Below, piece by piece: positions 1 through 8,481 of a DNA stretch of 64,000 nucleotides. The translations under genes were made by a program, and so were the position numbers. Source of the stretch: Paenibacillus nasutitermitis. Its GTDB lineage: Bacteria > Bacillota > Bacilli > Paenibacillales > Paenibacillaceae. How positions within the stretch are numbered: the first letter of the stretch is position 1; each line of letters begins with the position of its first letter. The notes under the pieces are model-generated. The model was not told the origin of the DNA. It ran no database searches and was given only the letters and a program-made list of their open reading frames with translations. The stretch spans positions 930,001 to 994,000 of the forward strand of contig NZ_BMHP01000003.1 in NCBI RefSeq assembly GCF_014641075.1, written 5' to 3'.

Positions 1-657
1 TATTCCACTATTCCGATGCTGTTCTCGGCTCTGGTCGTCGCCTTCCTGCTGAACGCATCGTTCGTCAAATTCCGTACTTTCTTCCGGATCGGCTATTTTC
101 TGCCAAATGTTACCTCGCTGGTGGCGGTAGCGATTATTTTCAGCACCCTGTTCTCCAATAATTACGGCCTGCTCAACTATATTCTCTCTTTGCTCGGCCT
201 TACCTCTGTCGAGTGGCTGAACAAAACCTGGGGCATCCAGCTGGCCGTTTCCCTGATGGTGGTCTGGCGCTGGGTCGGTTATAACGCCGTCATTTATCTG
301 GCTGGCCTGCAAAGCATTCCGACGGTGCTGTATGAGGCGGCCAAAATGGATGGAGCCTCCGGCCCCCAGGCTTTTTTCCGGATCACAGTCCCCATTCTGC
401 GGCCGATTATTCTGTTTACCGTGATCACCTCCACCATAGGCGGTATGCAGATCTTCACTGAACCCCAGGTGCTTGTCGGCAATGATGGCGGCGTTAGCGG
501 CGGCGGCCTCACCATCGTGCTTTATTTGTACCGCGAAGCTTTCATCAACAATTACTTTGGTTACGGAGCTGCCGTCGGCTGGGGAATGTTTGTCCTTATC
601 GCTCTGTTCTCCATTGTGAACTGGAAGCTGGTACAGGGCAATTCGGTCAATAAATGA
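1..657 (+). CDS. Sugar ABC transporter permease (MalF type), 5' end outside window
   Basis: Inner permease subunit of a carbohydrate ABC importer. The frame is open from base 1, so the N-terminus lies left of the window; 218 codons are visible. Several hydrophobic membrane segments are present. The EAA loop that contacts the ATPase is clear around bases 331-378 (YEAAKMDGAS followed by FFRITVPILRP). The MalF-like partner and the MalG-like gene at 703 are 45 bp apart and form one operon. The solute-binding protein is probably just upstream, outside the window. The ATPase is not visible and may be a shared MsmX-type protein, as is usual in Bacillales. The substrate is unknown; the GH38 alpha-mannosidase beside it suggests a mannose-containing oligosaccharide (inference). 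Confidence 0.93.
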   Translation, partial: YSTIPMLFSALVVAFLLNASFVKFRTFFRIGYFLPNVTSLVAVAIIFSTLFSNNYGLLNYILSLLGLTSVEWLNKTWGIQLAVSLMVVWRWVGYNAVIYLAGLQSIPTVLYEAAKMDGASGPQAFFRITVPILRPIILFTVITSTIGGMQIFTEPQVLVGNDGGVSGGGLTIVLYLYREAFINNYFGYGAAVGWGMFVLIALFSIVNWKLVQGNSVNK

Positions 658-702
658 CGATGACTCCCATATGGATGACACTCTATAAACGAGGTGAGAG
701 AA

Positions 703-1530
703 ATGCCAACAGCAAGATGGAAATCGGCTCTGCTTCATCTGGGATTGATTGCGGGATTTCTCGTTTCAATCTTCCCCTTTTATTGGCTCGTGGTGATGTC
801 CACGCGCACGACAGCGGAAATTTACAGCTACCCGCCGAAGTTATGGTTCGGGGGCCAGCTGTTCGATAATATATCGCGGGTCATGGCCAGCATAGATTTC
901 TTCGGCGCTTTCCTGAACACACTGTTCGTTGCCTGTGTCTGCACGCTGCTGGTGCTGTTCTTCGATTCGCTGGCCGGAATTACCTTTGCCAAATATGACT
1001 TCCCGGGAAAAAACTGGCTGTTCGTACTGCTGCTGGCTACCATGATGGCGCCTGCCCAGCTATCGCTTGTACCCTCCTTTGTCATAATGGCCAAATTCGG
1101 CTGGGTAGGCTCCTTCAAAGCCTTGATTATTCCTGGGATGGTGAATGCATTCGGCATTTTCTGGATTAGACAATATGCCGAGGAGTCCATACCTTCGGAG
1201 CTTCTGGACGCCGGGCGAATGGACGGCTGCGGGTTTTTCCGGCTGTACTGGAACATTTCGCTTCCGATCCTGCGTCCCGCGCTGTCCTTTCTGGGGGCGT
1301 TCACCTTTATTGGCGTATGGAATGATTACCTGTGGCCGCTTATTATCATTACCGATGAAAGCAAGTACACGTTGCAGATTGCTCTCTCTTCCCTGAACGG
1401 CATTTATATGACGGATTACTCCATGGTTATCGCCGGTACGCTTCTGGCCGTACTGCCGCTGATTGTGCTGTTTCTTTTTATCAGCAAGCAGTTTATTTCC
1501 GATATCGCCGCAGGCGCCGTCAAAAGCTGA
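703..1530 (+). CDS. Sugar ABC transporter permease (MalG type)
   Basis: Second permease of the importer, 275 aa, about the usual length. The ATG at 703 is preceded by GAGGTGAG at about 5 nt; a GTG at 694 is in frame but lies inside that ribosome binding site. It has six hydrophobic segments and an EAA loop (LLDAGRMDGCG, then YWNISLPILRP). The motif WNDYLWPL before the last helices is typical of MalG-family permeases. It closes the operon: a strong hairpin follows 24 bp after the stop, and the next gene is convergent. Family assignment is secure; substrate is not known. Confidence 0.94.
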   Translation: MPTARWKSALLHLGLIAGFLVSIFPFYWLVVMSTRTTAEIYSYPPKLWFGGQLFDNISRVMASIDFFGAFLNTLFVACVCTLLVLFFDSLAGITFAKYDFPGKNWLFVLLLATMMAPAQLSLVPSFVIMAKFGWVGSFKALIIPGMVNAFGIFWIRQYAEESIPSELLDAGRMDGCGFFRLYWNISLPILRPALSFLGAFTFIGVWNDYLWPLIIITDESKYTLQIALSSLNGIYMTDYSMVIAGTLLAVLPLIVLFLFISKQFISDIAAGAVKS

Positions 1531-1553
1531 GCGGCCTTATCTTAAACAGCAAA

Positions 1554-1587
1554 CAGCCCGCCATGCATGGATCGGCATGGCGGGCTG
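1554..1587. terminator. Bidirectional intrinsic terminator
   Basis: Perfect 13-bp stem (1554-1566 with 1575-1587) around an 8-nt loop, between the convergent permease operon and the GH38 gene. T-rich flanks lie on the right side (TGTTTATTG); the minus-strand side is AT-poorer. Confidence 0.8.
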
Positions 1588-1601
1588 TGCTTGCGAAATG
1601 T

Positions 1602-4073
1602 TTATTGTTCAGCGATCATCGAACATTCGTCGATCGTTCCGGCTTGCGGATCGACGCGGAAGGTTTTGATTTCAAAGCCGTTTACGTGCACATCCAGTTC
1701 GATGCCAAGCACGGGCAAGGATAAACGGGTCACCCGAGCCGTACCGGTCGGTTCAAACAGCCGCACCGTAAAAGCGCCATCCGTCTCCTGTTTGAAGGCA
1801 CTGAGCTGCACGACTTCGTCCGACAATCCGACTGCGGATGCCGGAAGACTACCGTCGCCGGACGGGAAGAAGGAGAGGGCATAAGGCTTCTCATTGTGAA
1901 CGCCAGCCTCGCGGTCCACCCGGGCAAGCCGGTCTTCCGTTTCCGAAGCGTTCAGCCAGAAGGTATACAACCGCTCGCCTTGATCGATTCTCGGGAGAAA
2001 GCGGTCCTGCGGCAGAATCGTCCGCCCCGGAATGGGATGAGCGCAGTAACCGGCTCCGCGCAGCAGCGACAGCCGGATTTCCCCATCCCTGAAGTCGGAA
2101 CCGTATATCCCGTCGTTTACACAAGTGACTGTCCGGTTATGCTCGCGGGATACGACGGCGACCCACTTCTGAGCGACCGTCTCCGTTCCGTCCGCGGCAA
2201 GCTCCCCCGCTCCGAACGCGCTCTGCCCAATATATCGGCCATCCTTGATCCCGGTCGGGATGGACAGCTTCAGCATCTTGTTCTTCTCGTTCCAGAAGAC
2301 ACGTACATGGACCTCGATTTGCGTCCCCTGCTTCGGCAGCTTGTAGGTGATGCATAGCGACGACTCATTGTACTGCAGCACCGCTTCTATAATGGTGCGG
2401 ACCTCTCCGTCCTCCACCACCCGCACGGAAGGCAGCAGCGCCTGCGTCAGCCCGGAGAAATCGCTGCCCCGGCCGCGGTCCATCAGCTTAAATCCACCGA
2501 TCACCGGACCAAAGTCATACCGGTCCATTCTCCAGGGATCCTCATTGTCCTGCAGCACCAGCGGATGAAAGGCGCCGGGAGCCAGGCAGGATACCCCGTT
2601 CACTTTATATTCATCCAGCAGGCCGGTGCCTGCGTTGATCACCACTTCCAGCTCGCCGGTTCGGAAGGTAAACCGTCCATCGCTTTCCACAAGCTGCGGC
2701 TTCGGCTTGCTGTCCAGCCGTTCAATGCGGCAGTCGAACCGGTTCATCGACGACGGTGCAAGCTCGGCACGGAAGACGACTTTTTTGCGCCAGTCCAGAT
2801 TCAAATTGCTGGCTTCCTTCTCCGCCTGGCCGGGAAGTCTTATGCCGTCCCTGTAGACGATCGGCTGTGAGAATTCTTCTTTCCAGTTCTGATCCTCCAG
2901 CATGAATTCGCATTCGAAGAGGCCCGTTACCGGGAAGGGATGCGGGTTGTAAACAAGGACAGGGTATTCCTGAAGCTCAGCCTTCGGCTGACCGGCAGCC
3001 AATGCGAAGAACGCCCTGGCTTTCAGGCGTGCCGTAATTTCCAGGCCATGGTCCAGCAGGCGCAGCGACGTCTCCTCCACCTGCTGTACGGACGAGCCTG
3101 GCAGTATATCGTGAAACTGCGCCGTCATCAGGTCGCATGCGGCTTCGTGCAGGTCGGCGGCAGGATAATGCAGCAGCCCCTGAATCGCCGCTGCGGACAG
3201 CATCTTCTCCGTCATGTACAGCTCGTTCTCCAGCTTGCGGTGCTGCTGTTTAATCCGGATCATCGACGTATAACATCCCACATTGCAAGAAACGAGATCG
3301 CCTGCGAATGACGGCAGCTCCTTCAAGCCGGGGAGATCCCGGAAATATTGCTCCGGCGTGGAATGAACGAGCTCGAAGGTTTCCGTCTGCTCCTTCAGCC
3401 GGGCAATCCGGTCAAGGTCCAGCCTGGAAGCGCCGCCGCCGTGATTGCCGACTCCCCACAGAATCAGACCCGTCGGCTCTTCAGGATTCTGCTCCAGCCA
3501 CTGGGCGATCTTCTCGTGGGCATTTCCGAGCTGGCTGTTGTAGCCTCCCTGGACTTTGTGGACCATAATCCGGCTCCCGTTATAGCCTTCCCAGATGAAG
3601 TCATGGGCGGGGAGCGTCTCCATAATGTCGGGACGCATGAAGATATACGAATCGAAGCCCGCCAGCCGCATAATCTGCACCAGTCCCCGCGAGTGGCCGA
3701 AGGAATCAAAATTGATTGCTGTTGTCGGGCGCACGCCGAATTTATCAAGGAAATAACGGCGGCCAAGCTCGATCTGGCGGACAAACGATTCCCCTGAAGG
3801 CATATTGCAGTCCGGCTGCAAATACCATCCCCCCATGATATGCCACTTGCCGAGCGCGACCAGCTTCTGGATCCGCTCGAAGAGTACAGGCTCGTACTCC
3901 TCCACCCATTTGTACAGAATCACCTCATTGTGATTAAACACATATCCCTCATATTCCTCGCAGAAATCGGCGGCTGCGCGAAAAGTCGAGATTGCGGCTG
4001 CCGCCCCCTCCTCCCATTCCCACTGCCAGACTGGATCCAGGTGCGCGTTGCTGAGCAAATGAAGTTTTTTCAT
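1602..4073 (-). CDS. GH38 alpha-mannosidase, cytoplasmic
   Basis: Glycoside hydrolase family 38 enzyme, 823 aa, likely removing alpha-linked mannose from imported oligosaccharides; no signal peptide, so cytoplasmic. The ATG at 4073 follows AAGGAG at 6 nt; the longer frame starting at 4115 would place the Shine-Dalgarno inside the gene. The zinc ligands H11 and D13 are visible (NAHLDPVW). The nucleophile region NFDSFGHS gives D123, and a further His lies in QFHDILPGSS. A helical middle domain and a C-terminal beta-sandwich region follow, as expected for the family. It is divergent from the AraC gene at 4209 and convergent with a sugar permease pair. Linkage specificity (alpha-1,2/1,3/1,6) cannot be read from sequence. 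Confidence 0.93.
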   Translation of the reverse strand: MKKLHLLSNAHLDPVWQWEWEEGAAAAISTFRAAADFCEEYEGYVFNHNEVILYKWVEEYEPVLFERIQKLVALGKWHIMGGWYLQPDCNMPSGESFVRQIELGRRYFLDKFGVRPTTAINFDSFGHSRGLVQIMRLAGFDSYIFMRPDIMETLPAHDFIWEGYNGSRIMVHKVQGGYNSQLGNAHEKIAQWLEQNPEEPTGLILWGVGNHGGGASRLDLDRIARLKEQTETFELVHSTPEQYFRDLPGLKELPSFAGDLVSCNVGCYTSMIRIKQQHRKLENELYMTEKMLSAAAIQGLLHYPAADLHEAACDLMTAQFHDILPGSSVQQVEETSLRLLDHGLEITARLKARAFFALAAGQPKAELQEYPVLVYNPHPFPVTGLFECEFMLEDQNWKEEFSQPIVYRDGIRLPGQAEKEASNLNLDWRKKVVFRAELAPSSMNRFDCRIERLDSKPKPQLVESDGRFTFRTGELEVVINAGTGLLDEYKVNGVSCLAPGAFHPLVLQDNEDPWRMDRYDFGPVIGGFKLMDRGRGSDFSGLTQALLPSVRVVEDGEVRTIIEAVLQYNESSLCITYKLPKQGTQIEVHVRVFWNEKNKMLKLSIPTGIKDGRYIGQSAFGAGELAADGTETVAQKWVAVVSREHNRTVTCVNDGIYGSDFRDGEIRLSLLRGAGYCAHPIPGRTILPQDRFLPRIDQGERLYTFWLNASETEDRLARVDREAGVHNEKPYALSFFPSGDGSLPASAVGLSDEVVQLSAFKQETDGAFTVRLFEPTGTARVTRLSLPVLGIELDVHVNGFEIKTFRVDPQAGTIDECSMIAEQ

Positions 4074-4208
4074 GGTTAACTCCTTCTTGTATCGATTTCT
4101 TTTTCCTCCTTTCATTTTGAATCAGCAGCCGCCTTGGAGTAAATCGCTTATTCTCATCACTTTTTGTCCTATTATGATATAGTGAAGAAAAAGCGGAGGA
4201 GTCTGATT

Positions 4209-5096
4209 ATGGATATTCCAGCCTTGAAAGTGCAATTGCCGCCTATATTCAATCGTTTATGCCATGAAATTACCGTCAATGATACCGTGATCGACTGGAT
4301 CGATATCACTTTTGAGCAAATAGGCAATGCCACAAGCTGTCCTCCGCATTCCCATACCTGGTTCGAATTCAATTATGTGCTCTCCGGCTATATGATCACG
4401 AGCTTCGGCAGCGTCTCCCGCACGATCCGGGAAGGCGATTTCTTCCTGATTCCGCCGGGCGTTGTCCATTCCCATATCTACACAAAAGGAAACCCTCATG
4501 AAGGCTTCAGCTTCAGGTTCAGGCTCCGGGAGCTTAACGGCCCTAGCTCCGGCAGCATCTACCCCCGGCTTGCCCGGTTGGGAAGCTGGAGGGTGGACGG
4601 CTACCGGGACAGCTCCGGGCTGCTGGACCATCTGCAGTATTTCTTTCACGATGCCGCGCACGGGGGATCTCCTCTTGGGCTGCAGCTGATGCTTGTCCAG
4701 TTCCTGGAGAAGCTGGCGGCCGTGCAGCAGTCGGACAAGCAGAATATCCCGTACGAAGCGGAGCTCCCTGATCAGCTGGTGAAGAAAGTGGAAATTTACA
4801 TGGAGGGTGTTTACGGGGATCAACTGAATGCCACGGCGCTTGCCGCCTCCCTGCATATGAGCTATGGCCATCTATCCAGACTGTACAAGCGGCGGACGGG
4901 AATGACGATTATTGAGCGGATGAACCAGATCCGTCTGGCCAAAGCCTGCCACCTGCTTGAGGATCCTCAACTGTCCATCAAGGAAATCGCCGCCAAGGCC
5001 GGTTTTCCGGATATCTACTATTTCAGCAAGGCGTTCAAGCGCAAGCTCGGCGTCAGCCCGTCTATTTACCGCAAGCAGCTTGTCCAATCCAACTAA
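4209..5096 (+). CDS. AraC-family regulator with N-terminal cupin
   Basis: Predicted one-component sugar sensor and activator, 295 aa. The N-terminal half (about residues 30-160) is a cupin-like ligand domain (PPHSHTWFEFNYVLSG, then IPPGVVHSH). The C-terminal 100 residues carry the two helix-turn-helix units with the family signature (LSIKEIAAKAGFPDIYYFSK, then FKRKLGVSPSIYRK). The ATG at 4209 has GGAGGAG upstream; an upstream in-frame ATG at 4164 lacks one. It is divergent from the alpha-mannosidase with a 135-bp shared intergenic region, so control of that gene is likely (inference). The stop overlaps the convergent stop of the membrane-fusion gene by 3 bp. Confidence 0.92.
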   Translation: MDIPALKVQLPPIFNRLCHEITVNDTVIDWIDITFEQIGNATSCPPHSHTWFEFNYVLSGYMITSFGSVSRTIREGDFFLIPPGVVHSHIYTKGNPHEGFSFRFRLRELNGPSSGSIYPRLARLGSWRVDGYRDSSGLLDHLQYFFHDAAHGGSPLGLQLMLVQFLEKLAAVQQSDKQNIPYEAELPDQLVKKVEIYMEGVYGDQLNATALAASLHMSYGHLSRLYKRRTGMTIIERMNQIRLAKACHLLEDPQLSIKEIAAKAGFPDIYYFSKAFKRKLGVSPSIYRKQLVQSN

Positions 5097-6175
5097 TTCA
5101 GAATGACAGTATCGCCTGCCTTCAGGCCTTCCAGCACCTCCGTATTCTCCGGCGTTTCCATACCAATTTTGATATCCTTCCGCTCATAGACGCCTTTTTC
5201 TTTCTCCAGCATGACATAATAAGCATTCTGCTCGCGCATAACCGCGATCGTAGGCACAACCGTTACATTTTCCTTGCGGGTGATTTCAATTTCACCGTTC
5301 AGGCTAAGGCCGGCTATCAGATATTCGCTGGGCTCCAGGGCAACAACCACCTCGAACTGGGCGGCCTGGTCGGCATTGCTCTGCTCTGCTCCGGTCTTGG
5401 CAAATTTGGATACCTTCAGTACACTGCCCTTGAGCTTAAGCTCCTTCTTCGCCGTCATCTTGACCACGACCGGCATGCCCGGCTTGATGCTGAAAATATC
5501 CTGTTCGCCGACATACGCAATCAATTGGAGCTTGTTCAGGTCGACGATTTTGCCCACGTATTGATTTTCGGTTACTGCCTGTGGACGGGCATTGGCGCTG
5601 TCGTACAGAAAGATGCCCGAAGCGGGGGAACGGAAGTTGGCTTCGCCAAGCTTGGCCTTGCGCTGCGCAATATCCTTGAGCTTGATTTCGCTCGTCACAT
5701 CGCTAAGCTCCTGATTCAACCGGGCAACCTCTTTGGCTGCAAGCCCCCGAATCCTGGCCGATTCATCGCCCTCTAGCGTTTCCGTTCCCTGATCAAGCTG
5801 ACCCATGAACGCATTCAATTGGGCTTCCAGCTTCGATTTATGTATTTCCGCTTCCTGCTGCGTGATTTCATTCTGGATCTCTGTCTGATCCAGCCGGAAG
5901 AGAGCATCTCCTTTCTTCACCTGCTGGCCGTCCTCCACGCTCCACGCCTTGACTCTCGAGCCAAAAGGAGCGTAGACCAGCGTTTCCTGCTCATACATGG
6001 ATTTCCCCTTTACCTCCACCGTATTCACCAGCGTCTTCTTGGCAACCTCGAAGGTGATGGCCTGGTTGTTCATCGTTTCCTCTACCTTGGGAGCCGGCTT
6101 CGATACCGTGTAGAGCGTGTAGCTGATGCCAATCAGAATAACCCCCGCAATCAGCCATTTTATTTTTTTCTTCAT
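5093..6175 (-). CDS. Efflux membrane-fusion (HlyD/YknX-like) protein
   Basis: Periplasmic-adaptor-type protein of a MacB-like ABC exporter, 360 aa. One N-terminal membrane anchor (residues about 5-22), then a barrel-sandwich half-motif, a coiled-coil hairpin rich in Q, E and K (about residues 105-160), a second lipoyl-like half and beta-barrel, matching the MFP order. It is the last gene of a three-gene unit (ATPase, permease, MFP), 29 bp after the permease. In Bacillus subtilis the YknX/YknY/YknZ set has the same parts and protects against the SdpC toxin (family knowledge). Here gene order is ATPase first and MFP last. Substrate is unknown. Confidence 0.9.
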   Translation of the reverse strand: MKKKIKWLIAGVILIGISYTLYTVSKPAPKVEETMNNQAITFEVAKKTLVNTVEVKGKSMYEQETLVYAPFGSRVKAWSVEDGQQVKKGDALFRLDQTEIQNEITQQEAEIHKSKLEAQLNAFMGQLDQGTETLEGDESARIRGLAAKEVARLNQELSDVTSEIKLKDIAQRKAKLGEANFRSPASGIFLYDSANARPQAVTENQYVGKIVDLNKLQLIAYVGEQDIFSIKPGMPVVVKMTAKKELKLKGSVLKVSKFAKTGAEQSNADQAAQFEVVVALEPSEYLIAGLSLNGEIEITRKENVTVVPTIAVMREQNAYYVMLEKEKGVYERKDIKIGMETPENTEVLEGLKAGDTVILN

Positions 6176-6204
6176 GCTTCTTTCCCCTCTCCTGCCTGTT
6201 ATGG

Positions 6205-7578
6205 CTAATCTCTTCGGATGGCGGTCAGAGCATCGGTGCGCGACGCGCTGATAGCCGGATAGATGCCGGATAATACGCCAGTCATAATAGCAAACAGCAT
6301 GCCTACAGGGATCGTCATCAGCGGGATGAAGATGATGACTTCCTCCTGCCCGGAGCTGACGGCATTTATAATTCCGTTAATGCCCCATACGATCCAATAG
6401 GAGAACAGCACGCCCAAAAGCCCGCCAAGCAGTCCCAGAAGCGCCGCCTCTACAATGAACATATTGCGGATTTGTCCCAGATTCGCGCCGAGCACCTTCA
6501 TAATTCCGATCTGCCGCCGCCGCTGGTAAGTGGACATGGTCATCGCCACCACGATAGAGATAGAGGCGATAATGAGGATAAACACACCGCCGCCCAATGC
6601 CACGCCCTTGATGATGCTGAACTGCTGGGCGATCCGTTCCTTTTGCTGCAGATTCGTTTGGGTCGAGAGCGTCAGCTTCTGAATCTGTTTCTCCACCTGC
6701 TCGACATTCGCCTGGTCGTCTACCTTGACGACCACGGAATTATAGCTGTCCGCTTCAGCAGGCTGATTGGCCCGGTCGGGGTATAATTCCTGCTCCAGTA
6801 TTCGGGCCGTCTCCAGGGAGACATATGCTTTCTTGTCATAAGCAATCGAATCCTCATTTGCCCCGCTGGGTTTCTTCAATATGCCGGCGACGCGGTAAGG
6901 CGAGCTGTTCGCCGCTTTCCCATTTTCCTGTTGAAAGCTGCGGAACTGCAACTGCCTCTGATAAAGGGAGGAGGGCACCCGATTCAGTTTATTGTATTGC
7001 TCGGTCAGCTTGGTGTCATAAGGATTGCGCTGAAGCTGATCGATCAGGTTCTGGCGGGTCTCATCATCGACGAGTCCCAGCGTCGCCCCATAGCTGAGAA
7101 TCACGGTTCCCTCCCCATCCAAAGCCGAGCCCTGCATGAGCGGCTTGTCAAAATCCTTGAGCAGCTCCAGGTCAGTTCCGATAATTTCGATATAGGAATT
7201 GCGGTTATCCATGGTCAGCATTTGAAAACTGTTCAGCTGCTGGAATGCCGCAGCCGCTTTCACATGGGGTATATTGCGGATAATTTCCAGCTTCTGCTGT
7301 GTCAGCTTCCCCCGCTCAAGATTTTCGGAATCTGCGGAAGCGCTTTGCCCCTGGCTGCTTGATGAGGATACACCGCTGTTCTCCATGACGGTTATTTCAT
7401 CCATCTTGAAAAAGCTGTTCATTTCCTGCTCAATATAAGTCTGTGCAGACTGGCCGACGCTCAAGGCTACGACGATCGCCGCGCACCCGATAGAAATACC
7501 TGCCGCACATAGCGCCGTAACCACCTTGCGCCGTTTCACCTGATCCCATGAGAGGCGTGTAATATCGCGAATTCTCAA
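6205..7578 (-). CDS. MacB/YknZ-like ABC transporter permease
   Basis: Permease of the exporter, 457 aa, with the MacB-fold layout: one N-terminal membrane helix, a large extracytoplasmic domain (about residues 45-325), then three C-terminal helices (FtsX-like domain). A serine-rich stretch near residues 66-85 lies in the outside domain. The start is TTG at 7578: GGGAGG lies 7 nt upstream and the TTG overlaps the TGA of the ATPase gene (TTGA), so translation is coupled. The family acts mechanically from outside rather than carrying substrate through the membrane. Confidence 0.92.
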   Translation of the reverse strand: MRIRDITRLSWDQVKRRKVVTALCAAGISIGCAAIVVALSVGQSAQTYIEQEMNSFFKMDEITVMENSGVSSSSSQGQSASADSENLERGKLTQQKLEIIRNIPHVKAAAAFQQLNSFQMLTMDNRNSYIEIIGTDLELLKDFDKPLMQGSALDGEGTVILSYGATLGLVDDETRQNLIDQLQRNPYDTKLTEQYNKLNRVPSSLYQRQLQFRSFQQENGKAANSSPYRVAGILKKPSGANEDSIAYDKKAYVSLETARILEQELYPDRANQPAEADSYNSVVVKVDDQANVEQVEKQIQKLTLSTQTNLQQKERIAQQFSIIKGVALGGGVFILIIASISIVVAMTMSTYQRRRQIGIMKVLGANLGQIRNMFIVEAALLGLLGGLLGVLFSYWIVWGINGIINAVSSGQEEVIIFIPLMTIPVGMLFAIMTGVLSGIYPAISASRTDALTAIRRD

Positions 7579-8291
7579 CTCTTGACCTCCCTTCCCCTGA
7601 CTGCGCCGGCCGCCTCTGTCTCTTTCTCTGTCAGCAGCGAACCGTCACGCAGCGTAATAATATGCTGCGTCTGCTGGGCGACCTCACGTTCATGCGTCAC
7701 GATGATAAAGGTGGTTTGCATCGTTTTGTTGAGGTTCTTCAGGATGGCGATAATTTCTTCCTCCGTCCTGGTATCCAGATTTCCCGTAGGCTCGTCCGCA
7801 AAAATAACAGACGGCTCGGTAATGAGCGACCGTGCAATGCTGACGCGCTGCTGCTGTCCCCCGGAGAGCTGGGAAGGAAATTGCTCCGCCTTCTCCGGTA
7901 TGCCCACCTGAGCCAGAAGGGCGAGCGCCTTCTGTTTGCGGATAGAAGGATGAACGGATTGAAAAACAAGCGGCAGCTCCACATTTTCGCGGACCGTGAG
8001 GTTCGCAATCAGCTCGTAAGCCTGAAAAATAAACCCGATATGCGCACGGCGGAATTCGGCAAGCCGGTTCTCCCCCATCTCCACAATATTATGGCCGGCA
8101 ATATGGATCGCGCCTTCCGTGGGTTTCATTAAGCCCGCCATCAAGTTGAGCAAAGTGGACTTTCCGGAGCCGGAGCTTCCAAGCAGCGCGATCATCTCGC
8201 CCTGTTTGACCTGGAAACTGATATGCTGGAGCACCGGAGTTATTTCACTGCCATTCTTAAAAGAATGCGATACATCTTCAACACGCAGCAT
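7575..8291 (-). CDS. MacB/YknY-like ABC transporter ATPase
   Basis: Nucleotide-binding subunit, 238 aa. Walker A GSSGSGKST (38-46), Q-loop, signature LSGGQQQR, Walker B VIFADEPTG and the switch His (VTHE) are all present, so the enzyme should be active. Closest to the LolD/MacB/YknY subgroup by its GNLDT motif. It is first in the operon. The leader carries a dyad CCGGTA (8324-8329) / TACCGG (8341-8346) that could be an operator. The ATG at 8291 has only a weak GGAAAGGG ribosome site. Confidence 0.94.
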   Translation of the reverse strand: MLRVEDVSHSFKNGSEITPVLQHISFQVKQGEMIALLGSSGSGKSTLLNLMAGLMKPTEGAIHIAGHNIVEMGENRLAEFRRAHIGFIFQAYELIANLTVRENVELPLVFQSVHPSIRKQKALALLAQVGIPEKAEQFPSQLSGGQQQRVSIARSLITEPSVIFADEPTGNLDTRTEEEIIAILKNLNKTMQTTFIIVTHEREVAQQTQHIITLRDGSLLTEKETEAAGAVRGREVKS

Positions 8292-8323
8292 TTATCCAAC
8301 CCTTTCCTTATACAAATAACAAC

Positions 8324-8346
8324 CCGGTAATCCTTATCAATACCGG
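8324..8346. promoter_or_regulatory. Possible operator dyad upstream of exporter operon
   Basis: CCGGTA and TACCGG separated by 11 nt in the leader of the exporter operon, 33-55 bp before the ATPase start. No local regulator gene is linked; the role is a guess. Confidence 0.3.
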
Positions 8347-8410
8347 TTTCCTTCTATTTAACGATTGATTGGGACAAATAGATTTATATGGAAATAGGGT
8401 TTTAAAAACG

Positions 8411-8452
8411 AAAAATAGCGCTGCAGGTTGAAGCACCTGAAACGCTATTTTT
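8411..8452. terminator. Intrinsic terminator
   Basis: Outer stem AAAAATAGCG / CGCTATTTTT plus inner stem CAGGT / ACCTG, with T-runs on both strands. It ends the SLH-protein transcript before the exporter operon promoter. Confidence 0.75.
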
Positions 8453-8481
8453 TTTGCAATGATGCTGGTCTCTGTAGAGGA